A stretch of DNA of 64,000 bases from Icerya purchasi (taxonomy: Eukaryota > Arthropoda > Insecta > Hemiptera > Monophlebidae), in contig CM077116.1 of the NCBI GenBank assembly GCA_039619475.1, forward strand, positions 297,952,464 to 298,016,463. Direction: 5' to 3'. The notes beneath the pieces are model-generated. The model did not search any database, was not told where the DNA came from, and saw nothing but the letters and a program-made list of their open reading frames with translations. Of this stretch, positions 55,050 through 64,000 are shown piece by piece; positions within the stretch are counted from its first letter, which is position 1, and each line of letters opens with the position of its first letter. The translations under genes were made by a program, and so were the position numbers.

Positions 55050-56615
55050 ATGGCTGCGCTAAATATTCTACAGTGGAATTGTCACAGTCTAAGAGCCAAT
55101 AAAAACTCATTAGAGGGGTTATTGGATCTCCATAATGTCAATGTTGCTCTTCTCTCCAAAACGTGATTTCGATCGGGCATAAATTTCAATATTAGAGGTT
55201 TCAGGGTAGTTAGATATGATCGCGATGACGGTTATGGTGGTTCTGCAATCCTGATTAGAAATGAAATTCCATTGTACTCTTATGATGTCTCCCTTAATCT
55301 TCCTTCTTGTCCCAATTTACCTAACATCGTTCACATTTCCATTCAGCTTCCCTCTGTACGTCCTATTAGCATTGTTTCTATCTATGTTCCTCCTAGTTTC
55401 GATCTTTGCCTTTTCCCCTTTTCATCGTTTTTTAATTCTATTCCGCATCCTTTTATCATCGGAGGTGACTGGAATGCGCATTCTCCTTTATGGGGCTGTG
55501 CATCCTACAATCCCAACGGTTCCATCCTTGAGAATGCCATCCTCTCTGATAATCTAGTACTCCTCAACGATCTCTCCCCCACATACTACAGGAATGCTTC
55601 CATTTCCAGTTCTCTCGATCTAACCTTTTCCTCTTCGTCTATTGGTTTTAATTATAATTGGAAGACTCTTATGGGCTCTTACGGCAGTGACTATGTTTCT
55701 ATTCTAATAACTCCTGTTAGTTTTCTTCCTCCATCTGATTCCAATTATACCAATTCTCCTGGATGGAATCTTTCCAAAACTAGCTGGCCTCTATTCCGCG
55801 GCCTGGTTGACTCGTCTCTTCCTCTCCTTCAACCGGATCACGATCTGGTACCTCTCTATAATTCCTTTTTATATTCCTTAACTTCTGCTCTTTCTTTATC
55901 TTCTTCGTCCCGCCATACGTCATCGTCTGTACATCGCAGTAAATCTTCTTCACTTTGGTGGAACAAGGAATGCGACATTGCCTTTAATATCAGTCACGCA
56001 ACCTTTAGAACCTTTCATTCTAACCCTACGACTGAAAACTGTCTCGCTCACAAACGGGCAAATGCGAGAGCTAGGTTTATATTGAAATCCACAAAGAAGT
56101 CTCTTTGGAAAAATTTCTGTGCTAAGTTCTCTAGAACTACTCCTCTTTCGCAGATTTGGAAAATAGCCAGAGCCTTCAAATTCCCATCTTCTTCCCGCCC
56201 TTCCAACCTCAGTATTCCCGACGATAGCTTTTTTCCTTTTATTGATTCCGTCGCTCCAGCTTATGTTCCTTCTTTTGATGAATTGTACTCTCCTTTTCCG
56301 GAAAATTCTCCTTCTTGCTTCCTAACTTTGGCTTTCAATTTTAATGAATTAAAGTCTGTTCTCTCCAAATCGTCCAGCCCTACTCTAGGACTTGACGGTA
56401 TGCCCTATCTCGCTCTTAAAAACCTTTCTGAACAATCCCTCAGTTTTCTTCTTAATCTTTTCAATTCCTTCCTTTCAAAGGGTATAACTCCTTCCTCCTG
56501 GAATTCTTTTATCGTCATTCCCATTCCTAAGAAAAATTCTTCCCTGCGTTCTATTTCCCTGCCATCCTGTATTAGAATACTATTTGAGGGTATGCTCAAC
56601 AAGCCGCTTGTTTGA
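55050..56615 (+). pseudogene. LINE endonuclease and start of RT
   Basis: ATG at 55050 (MAALNILQWNCHSLRANKNS). A TGA replaces a likely Trp codon in SKT*FRSG at about 55165. A shifted frame carries GGDWNAHSPLWG (about 55464). The expected SDH is weakly seen as GSDYVS. The RT start follows: GLDGMPYLALKNLSEQSL, SSWNSFIVIPIPKKNSS. The frame ends at 56615 in NKPLV. Codons are rich in T and C, unlike spacer DNA. Confidence 0.75.
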
Positions 56616-56648
56616 TAGCTGGCGCATAATAATATATTTTATATTAAA

Positions 56649-57860
56649 ATGTTCGGCTTTCGGCCTGATATTGGCTCTTCTGATTGTGTTAGTCTTTTCG
56701 TTTCTCACTTATGCAAGTCTTTTATCCAAAAACATTTCACCCTAGCTTCCTTTATTGATGTCTCCTCTGCTTTTGATAATGTTCATCTTCCCACTTTAAG
56801 AGATAAAATGACGGCAATTAACATTCCAATCAAATTCACTTCCCTTATTATCAATCTCATGTCAAATCGTTCTATCCACTTCATCTCTCCATCTCTTAAC
56901 TCTCCAAGAAAGGTTTTCCGAGGTCTTCCTCAGGGTTCCTCCCTCAGTCCTACTCTTTTTAACATCTATACTATCAGTATAGCTTCTCTTCGTTTAAATT
57001 CCTATTCTTTATTCTTTGCGGACGGCATCCTCCTTTTTTCCTCGTCTGAGGATGTTTTAGCAGCCTATGAAACACTCAGCTCGTCGCTCATTGTGCTGGA
57101 ACATTCTCTCTCCTTAATTAATCTTTCGATTTCTCCCTCTAAATCTTCTTATATTATTTTTACCCTCCGTCCCTATAACCCTGCTTTGGTCAACCTATCC
57201 TTAAACAATGTATCTCTTTCCCGTGTTAATTGCTTTTGTTATCTCGGTGCCTTTCTTGATTGTCGTTTGTCCTTCTCCAAACACATTAAATATCTTTCTG
57301 CTTCCACTATTAAAAGGTTAAACTTGCTGAAAGCCCTGTCGCCAACTAAATGGGATGGTAATCCCTATATTTTTATTTCTCTTTACAAATCTATTATCCG
57401 TTTCAAATTTGATTTCAGTCTTACCTTTCGATTTATAACAGCTGGTGCTTCACTCCCAGCAAAACCTCCATTCTGGTTTTTATTTCACATCGCCTCAGTT
57501 CATTTGGGCCGTATATTATCTCTTTCAATAATCTCTCTTATTTTTCCTTCGACTTTGCCGATATCTGTCATCCTCCCAAAGTATTTATCCTTCCCTCATT
57601 TGCAAAAAATCTCCCCCAAGCCATATTTAAACAGGAATTCTACAGCACTATCAATTCCCTATTTCCCTCTCATGTTACCATTTACACGGATGGTTCGAGG
57701 GGGCCTGGTGGTGTTGGTGCTTCCTTCATCCTTCCTGATTTTAACCTATCAGAATCTTTTCGTCTTCCTTGTTTCTGCTCCATATTCACAGCCGAGTTGT
57801 TGGCTATCCTTCGCTCTATTATTTTCATTTCCTCGAATCAATTTTCCTCTAAATTTTTAA
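56649..57860 (+). pseudogene. LINE reverse transcriptase core with altered active site
   Basis: Motifs: FGFRPDIGSSDCVSLF, SFIDVSSAFDNVHLPTL, GLPQGSSLSPTLFNIYT and the active site SLFFADGILLFSS, where the second Asp of FADD is Gly. Thumb motif: YLGAFLDCRLSFSKHIKYL. After about 57430 the frame is wrong. The true coding line moves to another frame, in which RNase H starts at about 57685. The Gly change alone should abolish RT activity. Confidence 0.8.
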
Positions 57861-58548
57861 TTATCTCTGACTCTTTGAGCGCCCTTCAGGCCATATCCTC
57901 TTCCCTTCCTGATCATTCGTGTGACTTTGCTATCCTCCGTATATGTTCACTCATTCACAATCTTTCCTATCTCCATTCAATCAATATTGATTTGCTGTGG
58001 GTACCCAGCCACTCGGGCATATTTGGTAATGAAGCAGCTGATTCCTTGGCTCGGGCTGCTGCTGCTTCATCTCGTCTTTATTTTAAAAAAATTCCATCCG
58101 ATAACCTCCTATCAATTTGTAAAAGTTTTCATATCCGATTTTGGTCGGACACCTATGTTTCCTCTTTTTCCAACAGTTGTTCAGTTGATCCTTTTACCTG
58201 TCCGTTCAGCCTACTCTTCCTGCATATTCATGGTTTCTTTTGCATCCCTCCTTTCGGCGTTCTGATGTTGTTTCCATTGTTCGTATGCGCTTTGGCCATT
58301 CTTTGCTGCCTTTCTCCGGATTTCGTCTTTCCTTGATTTCTTCTCCACACTGTCCTCTCCATCAGGATGATGCTGTTATTTGCGACGCCGATTATGTGCT
58401 TTTCCAGTGTTCATCTCTCTCCGTGGAGCGTTCTGTCTTGTATTCTTATTTGCTGAAGCTTGGACTTCCTACTCCTTATTGTGCATCCTATATCCTGTCC
58501 TTTCCTTCCCCACTAATTATTCCTACTATTTGTTCCTTTCTTATATAA
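57685..58548 (+). pseudogene. LINE RNase H and C-terminal segment
   Basis: IYTDGSRGPGGVGASF (about 57688), FTAELLAILRS, FLIISDSLSALQAI and WVPSHSGIFGNEAADSLARA contain all four catalytic positions (D, E, D, D). Later frames carry the C-terminal segment with Cys residues (HQDDAVICDADYVLFQCSSL, about 58360). Frame changes occur at about 58090-58300. Confidence 0.75.
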
Positions 58549-58715
58549 AAGATTTCCGATCGGATCAAAATATAACCGACTTCTTTCCTTTTCTTTTGTT
58601 TCTGGGTAAAGGTCCTTGGTTGACGAGCCCAAAAAAAAAATCAAAAAAATCACTTAATGTGAAGAATTTAAATTTTTTGTGCCAGTTGTTATTTTTATAA
58701 TGAAACTATCAGTAA

Positions 58716-59670
58716 AGGAGAGAATGATTGATCCGGAGACGAATTAGGGGAACAATAGAAAAGCGACGACCGAAAGGAATAGAATGGAACCATAACAGGG
58801 ATCGAGGAATCGGCTGAATAAAATTTTTTCAATGGCCAAAAATTGTGGAATAGAATCCTATTTCGAAATACAAAGCGAAAAAGAAGAGATATCCTGGTAT
58901 AGAATTAGGAAAATGAACAGAAAATATATATGTAATAGGTATAAAAGAACACGTCGAAAACGAATGAATGGCGGAAATATTATTTATATTGAAAATTATG
59001 TCTAAATCTAGGAATAGATCGATCACAAATAACCGTGCGATGTTCGTTACACTAACAGATTCCTCGCTATTCTATCTGGTCGGTTAGAGTACGGGAACCG
59101 GAACGAAAAAGTGTAATACCCGTGTATTTAATATCGGAATCATTTAAGAATAGTTATTAAAAGGAAATAGTGACGAATTTCTGAAAAATTAATTTAGGAA
59201 ATTAAATCAAGTAGAAAAAAAAAGGGAGAAAAAACTAATATTATTTAACTGTCTTGGTGGAATAATTTTCTAAACGATTTTTTTTTTATTTTTTATTATT
59301 AAATCCAGATCTGATTTCTGTATTACGCGAAAGCGCTATTGTAGCTGAGTAGTACGTGCTTTCAAAATTTTACGAATGAAATTTGTTCACAAAGCCCCTT
59401 AATCGCTTTGTACAAGTTTTATTAAAAGAGCGCGCCTTCTACCTGTTTCTGAAACACTTCCACAGATTCGAGGGTGTCATCGGTTCGAAATTCAGTATCG
59501 GAACTTACTCAGTCTTCTGTCTGGTTTGAAATTAAATTCGGCGGTAATCAGGCAAAATGAGTACTGCGAGTCTTTAGTATTTTACGCAAATTTCGATTTT
59601 GTAATCGCTCACGAGCCCTGTCAACGGTGTGCCGCTTCACTTTTCTCTTTTATTATATCATCATTATTCC

Positions 59671-59671
<1 letters not shown>
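58716..59671. other. purine-rich spacer, no gene seen
   Basis: No supported feature. The minus-strand frame at 58829 has no motif. Confidence 0.4.

Positions 59672-59713
<42 letters not shown>
59672..59713. repeat. (ATT)n microsatellite
   Basis: About 14 consecutive ATT units. Confidence 0.95.
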
Positions 59714-61970
59714 GTGGCGCTTGGAGCTCGGTAGTCGGAGAATTTAAAATCAATCGGGCAATCGAGTTTCCTTTGGGAATGGGGACAGTTTTCTAGGCGC
59801 TTTCCGATGTGAGTGGGAACAAAAACTTCAAAGGGGCTACGAGTTGTTTTTTTGACGTTTCGGTGCCTTAATCTCTGTCATCGATTAAGGTTTTTTTTGC
59901 TCCTTATATGCGCGGGATTAGAATAATTAGAATAGCAGGCGCGAGTGTAGGTTTTTCTGTTAATTCGCGAATCGGATAATTGAGATTGTGAAGGCGGCTT
60001 TTGAGGCGATGAAAAAATGAGTGCGACGTTTTTGCGAAAGTCACGAGCGGGAATCTGACGTTTAGCATGTTAAACGATTTATTTATTCGTGCCAGGTAAA
60101 ATAATTGGTCATTTCGGTCACGTACGATACGAGGCAAAGTTTCAGCCAGAAGAGTCGGTCAGCGTGATGAATGGTCAAATTGCGGCCAATGTAAATTGCT
60201 GTTTCACACCTAACCAAAACCGAACGGGCGCTTTTCACAAGAGTCAAACAGCCGTGCACCTTGGCAGCTGCATTTATTTCGGAGCGCCATGCGGTCCTCA
60301 CCTCGGGCACACTTCTAGCCGGTCTGCTCCAGCAATTTCGAAAGCTCATCGTCGAGTTGTTTTGGTTCTCTTTGTTGCAGTTCAACTCTACCGGGAATAC
60401 TAACGAACACGGTAAAACGTTTACCTTCGAAATGACTAAACGTCGTATCTCTGCGTTCCATGTTGGGCCTTCTTGTCTTCTGAACTTTCGTTCAAATTCT
60501 ATCTCGTTTTGTCTTCCTTTCACTCTCTCTATCTCTCCCTATCTCGCTCTCTCTTTTTCTCTCTCTTTTTGTTTTCTAGGCGATTCTTTCCGGGGTTGCT
60601 GCTTTATCGTCAGACCACGTTCGCAACGTAAATAGGCTTTGGGAATACCGAATTTAAATAAATTCTAAACCGGAATATTTTTTTTTCTAGCGGCAGGTAG
60701 TGCGTCATCCATTTTGCACACATCCAAATAACATACCGCGAGATAAGCGTAGCAGACGAAACCGCGCCCGAAGAAATGATCTTTACGTCAGCCCGATTGC
60801 TCAATGATGCTGAAAATTAAAAAACTTACCGATAAAAGGCGACTATGCTTTTATTTTCGTTCATCTGCGCTTCTAGTAAGAAGAGGAAAAACCGTTTCCT
60901 CTTTTTCGTTTTATTTTTTGAAAAACCACATCGGCCTGAATATTTGTTATACTAGCTGGTGAAATAACGGGACGCTTTCTATCGCTGCCGTATAATTCTT
61001 TCCTTTCCCTATTTCCTTCGTACGAATTTTCTGTGCAGGTAAACAAAATAAATAAATAAAAGAGAAAACAGAATACTCGTATATGTTGATAACATTTTAA
61101 TTTTGACACGCAATTGCAAGTATTACATACTTATGTAAATTGGCTAAAAAGTTTTCCCGCAAATTACCTCGTGGCACAGATAAAAACACCGTTTTGCATA
61201 TAAAGGTCCTTTCGTATTTGTCTAAAAAGAGCTGGGGCACATGATGGTCTGGCAATTTTAATAGCGCTTTTTTAAGTAACGGACGACGAAATAGATGTCA
61301 AAGAGAACAACAAACAAGGCAGACGAGTAAAAATCGGATTTACCACTCTTTAAAGAGGTGCAATAAGAACATTAATATTCAGTATTCTACGATATATTAA
61401 TTGAGGTCGCTTCCGTATCTATAAACCGAGGAAGAATAAGAATATTGCAATTAGATGGAGAGAAAAAAAAAAAATATATATATATATTAACAAATACGTT
61501 TGTCTTGTAAAATTGACAAGCTAATCGTAATGAAAATTAAATTGAAAATTTTACCTTTTCATCGAGCACATATCATTTCTTACATTGAAGTATGGGATAA
61601 TTATAAACGGGAAAAATAGACCTCGAATGCGGGCCTCTCAATAAACTTACTCGTAATTATGGACGTTACATGTGACATATTCAAAAAAATTCGTGTTGAG
61701 AGCATGTTAATTTTATAAACTGATCCGTGAGTAAGCAAACTTATTGTACTGATAGTTGAGTTAAATTTTCTCTTTTTTTACATGTATATTTTAGTACAAT
61801 CTAATTGCAGTAAATAAATTATTAGCACTACTTTTGGAACACAACTTAACCTAACTAATTTGTAACATCCTAACCTATAGGTATGTAAATAATTATATGC
61901 GCATATAAATACCTACACGCACGCACACCAAGTATATGCACATACCCACAAAATGCATACATACATATAT
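59714..61970. other. mixed-composition region without recognised genes
   Basis: 60080-60640 is more GC-rich and has 104- to 146-codon frames on both strands, none with motifs. A CT-rich tract (60515-60573) is followed by TTTTCTAG (60574-60581), a possible splice acceptor, but no coding exon could be matched. The rest is AT-rich. Confidence 0.35.
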
Positions 61971-61973
61971 ACA

Positions 61974-62216
61974 GTCGTCGCGATAGCCTAGTTGCTAGAG
62001 TGCTTGATTTCCGTTACGGAGATGACGGGTTCGATCCCGAGCGACGACAGAACTTATTACAAAGAATTAAATAAAATATTCGCTAATAATCACGTGAAAG
62101 GCAATAGCAAACCACCACGAATAACAGCATATGCGCGCAGGTCAGTACACAGCAGACATACAGGGGACTACACTTGTATGTCGATAAATCAAACGATTAC
62201 AATCCGTTCCGAATGA
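61974..62216 (+). mobile_element. tRNA-derived SINE, most complete copy
   Basis: The head has an A-box-like TAGCCTAGTTGCTAGAGTG (61984-62002) and a B box GGTTCGATCCC (62028-62038). The ends GTCGTCGCGA / GCGACGAC can pair as an acceptor stem. The body contains CACGTGAAAGGCAATAGC (62092), CAGTACACAGCAGACATACA and GGGGACTACACTTGTA, shared with the copies at 5590 and 30844. Transcription by Pol III would start at the head. Frames in it are not coding. Confidence 0.75.
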
Positions 62217-62349
62217 AGTGTTGCGCGTTTACACTTGCGTTGCATATAATAATTGCCTAGTACACAACCTATATCTGTACAGCTGAGATAAATGAATAGG
62301 TAGTACCTACCAACCATTAGGTTGAGGAGAGAAAGAAGAAGATACATAT

Positions 62350-62720
62350 ATACATGTAGAATAAATTAGTTGACCAGCTCATAAGGCTTCGTTTAAGGCG
62401 CCTTAAATCATCATCAGAAAGTAGTAGTTCTAAGGCCTTTACATGGCTGTGAAATCGGTTTTCATGAGTTTCTGCAATATAGCGTACAACTTCATCGACC
62501 CATGGAAGCTTTAAATCCGAATGTATATCTTCGTTGTGTTGGTGCCAGAAAGCTCATACTTCGGAGACACTTGTTTTGAGCGTGCTGAATGATCAACCGA
62601 TTGGATTTTTTTGCACAGCCCCAAAGTAGTTGAATATCATACATCCATATCGGTCTGATGATTTGACAGTAAATTATACGTTTATTAGACAGACTGAGCT
62701 CGGAGTAATGCTTAGTCAAC
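62350..62720 (-). pseudogene. Jockey-type LINE fragment, C-terminal end, minus strand
   Basis: The minus-strand frame from about 62700 reads SNKRIIYCQIIRPIWMYD, IQLLWGCAKKSNRLIIQHAQ, NKCLRSM. After frame changes it continues as DEVVRYIAETHENRFHSH, VKALELLLSDDDLRRLKR to about 62375. The order IRPxWxYxxQLWG, SNxxIIQxxQNKxLR, YIAETHENRxHxHxN is diagnostic of the Jockey C-terminus. Confidence 0.7.
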
Positions 62721-62883
62721 CAATAAATGGTCGGGTTAAATATTTTAAATGGTTTAGCGGGCGATTATATACATACCTACACTATACAGTACGTATGGCA
62801 GTGGCCTGTGTTTTACAGGAGAAAAGAATAATTTTTTAATCAACGAAACAAATATTTGATTTAAAAACTAATTTAATACTTAA

Positions 62884-62975
62884 TAGGCGGCCGAGAGAAA
62901 TACATTAGTACATTGTGCACCTTTACAATCTCTGACACCCTGTCAAAGGTATGGGACTTACTATACTTGTTTAAT
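62884..62975 (-). repeat. interspersed repeat shared with 8435-8620
   Basis: On the minus strand: CCATACCTTTGACAGGG, CACAATGTACTAATGTA, CTCTCGGCCGCC. The 8435 copy has an extra 30-40 bases between the last two blocks. Confidence 0.55.
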
Positions 62976-63274
62976 TTTAACGCGTGTCAAATGATTACTT
63001 TAGCGCTGATTTATAAAAATCGGATATTAATTTTTACAATTTTTTCATGCCTTACTTATTTCAATTAAATGATACAGTAAAAACAAATCATTCGCTGTGT
63101 AAGTTTGTATCGTGTTTATTTTGGGAATCATAATGGCGAATGCAGTTGTTTTGATTTTCTACCTACACAAGTAGTAGTAATACACTGTACGCCCACATAT
63201 ATATATTTTTGGCACTTAGTATAGTACCACTTCTGTTAGCTTTATTAGGTCAAGTCATAATAATAGGTACTTTC
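62976..63274. other. AT-rich spacer
   Basis: No supported feature. Confidence 0.4.
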
Positions 63275-64000
63275 AGAAATTACCTAGAACTACCGCTCTT
63301 TCAAACATTTGAAGGATGGCTAGAGCTTTTAAATTCACATCCTCTAAACGTCTTTCCTATTCTATCGTTCCTCAGGATAGTATTAATTCCCATTATTGAT
63401 TTTGCCGCCGCTCCAGCTTAGATTCCGTCTTATGATGAATTGTACTCTATTACATTTTTGCAAAATTCTCTTTCCCACTTCCTCATTTCAGTTTTTAATT
63501 TTAACGAATTAAAATCTGTTCTATCTAAATCTTCCTTAGCCTCACTCACAAGGCCTTGGCGATATACCTTATTTCGTTTTTAAAAACTTATCTGAACAAT
63601 CTCTTAGATTCCTTCTTAATTTTTTAAATTATTTCCTTTCCAGGGGTATAATTCCTCCTTCCTGGAATTATTTAAATCATTATCCCATTCCTAAAAAATA
63701 GTTCTTCCTTAAGATGTCCCATTTCTTCAATATCTTGCATTAGAAAACCGTTTGAAGGTATGTTGATCACGCACCTTGTTTGATGGTTTGGAACACAATA
63801 ATGTATTTCTCGGTAATATGTTCGGCTTTCGGTCTGATATTTAACCTGCTGTTTTGCGTCTTTTCCTTTCTCACATATACAAATAATTTATTCATAAAAA
63901 TTACATCTTGGCGTCCTTTATTGATGTCTCCTGTGATTTGGATAACGTTCATCTACCAACTAACATTCCAGCTCAATTCACTTCCTTCGCTCAACCCTAC
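63275..64000 (+). pseudogene. diverged copy of the second LINE (RT region), continuing beyond the window
   Basis: Matches 56130-56860 along its whole length: GATGAATTGTACTCT, TTTTAATTTTAACGAATTAA, GGTATAATTCCTCCTTCCTG, TTCGGCTTTCGGTCTGATAT and CTTTATTGATGTCTCCTGTG. Stops and deletions break every frame. It runs to the end of the window and probably beyond. Confidence 0.8.

Larger units (their letters stand above)
53590..58715 (+). mobile_element. second I-group LINE, with gag zinc knuckles, endonuclease, RT and RNase H
   Basis: Parts in order: zinc-knuckle gag (53659-54300), an A-rich junction at about 54346, endonuclease (55050-55750), RT (56390-57420), RNase H (57680-58100) and a Cys/His end (to 58545). 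The 3' UTR ends in ATGAAACTATCAGTAA, an end shared with the truncated copy at 11122-11544. Many stops and frame changes mean it is inactive. The 5' boundary is uncertain. The region 54360-55040 between gag and endonuclease is decayed. Confidence 0.8.

Noticed and set aside
60083..60523. 146-codon minus-strand frame in a GC-richer region
   Set aside because: An overlapping plus-strand frame of similar length exists, and neither has motifs or splice support.
61974..62045. A real tRNA gene
   Set aside because: A and B boxes are present, but the cloverleaf is imperfect and a SINE body shared with other copies follows.
62395..62435. CTGATGATGATTTAAGGCGC on the minus strand as a second hammerhead-like motif
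   Set aside because: It is part of the Jockey C-terminal coding frame (LLSDDDLRRLKR), and there is no GAAA box at the right spacing.
1..64000. CRISPR array, prokaryotic operon or phage
   Set aside because: Introns, poly(A) signals, mariners, LINEs and SINEs show eukaryotic DNA. No spaced direct repeats of the CRISPR type were seen.

Overview
The window looks like AT-rich, repeat-dense eukaryotic nuclear DNA, most likely from an insect. The reasons are animal-type introns with GT/AG splice sites, AATAAA poly(A) signals, several mariner elements, I-group and Jockey-type LINEs with RNase H domains, tRNA-derived SINEs, FLYWCH zinc-finger exons and abundant TA microsatellites. A hemipteran would fit, but that is inference. 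No ordinary complete host gene, rRNA or functional tRNA gene, CRISPR array or bacterial operon is evident.

Layout. 1-4 kb: a LINE C-terminal zinc-finger remnant, a more GC-rich repeat-like block, and two small unrecognised coding candidates (2592-2897 plus strand, 3083-3740 minus strand). 4-29 kb: the most gene-like part, four tandem diverged copies of a two-exon unit encoding a FLYWCH zinc finger. The first exon (4867, 10667, 17398, 23294) carries the first half of the domain. The second (7874, 14212, 19466, 27550) carries the WRC...C...HNH half and a C-terminal tail, with a poly(A) signal after three of the four. Units 1 and 3 are intact across their splice junctions. Unit 0 and the first exon of unit 2 are broken. 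The array resembles alternative 3' terminal exons of a gene whose shared 5' part lies outside the window. Mariners, LINE tails, SINEs and MITEs have inserted into its introns and spacers.

29-36 kb: a palindromic MITE, SINE remnants, and a cluster of decayed virus-like reading frames (31.2-32.6 and 34.9-35.7 kb), including one frame present twice in inverted orientation. A deleted Mutator-like transposon with 20-bp perfect terminal repeats (32579-34891) interrupts one of these frames. 36.7-41.7 kb: a roughly 5-kb chimeric inverted-repeat structure with two 1453-bp arms and a second inverted module (A) containing minisatellite repeats and a hammerhead-like CTGATGA...GAAAC motif.

42-50 kb: a possible solo LTR; a nearly full-length mariner (43458-45061) whose transposase is split by a 303-bp hAT-like insertion; and a 4.5-kb LINE (45254-49712) with gag-like, endonuclease, reverse transcriptase and RNase H regions and a poly(A) tail. 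50-64 kb: a poly(T) tract between direct repeats, a second LINE (about 53.6-58.7 kb) with three gag zinc knuckles, endonuclease, RT and RNase H, relatives of this LINE at 11.1, 50.3 and 63.3 kb, a SINE with a tRNA-like head (61974-62216), and a minus-strand Jockey fragment. The mobile-element genes appear mostly dead. The FLYWCH array is the best candidate for retained host function.
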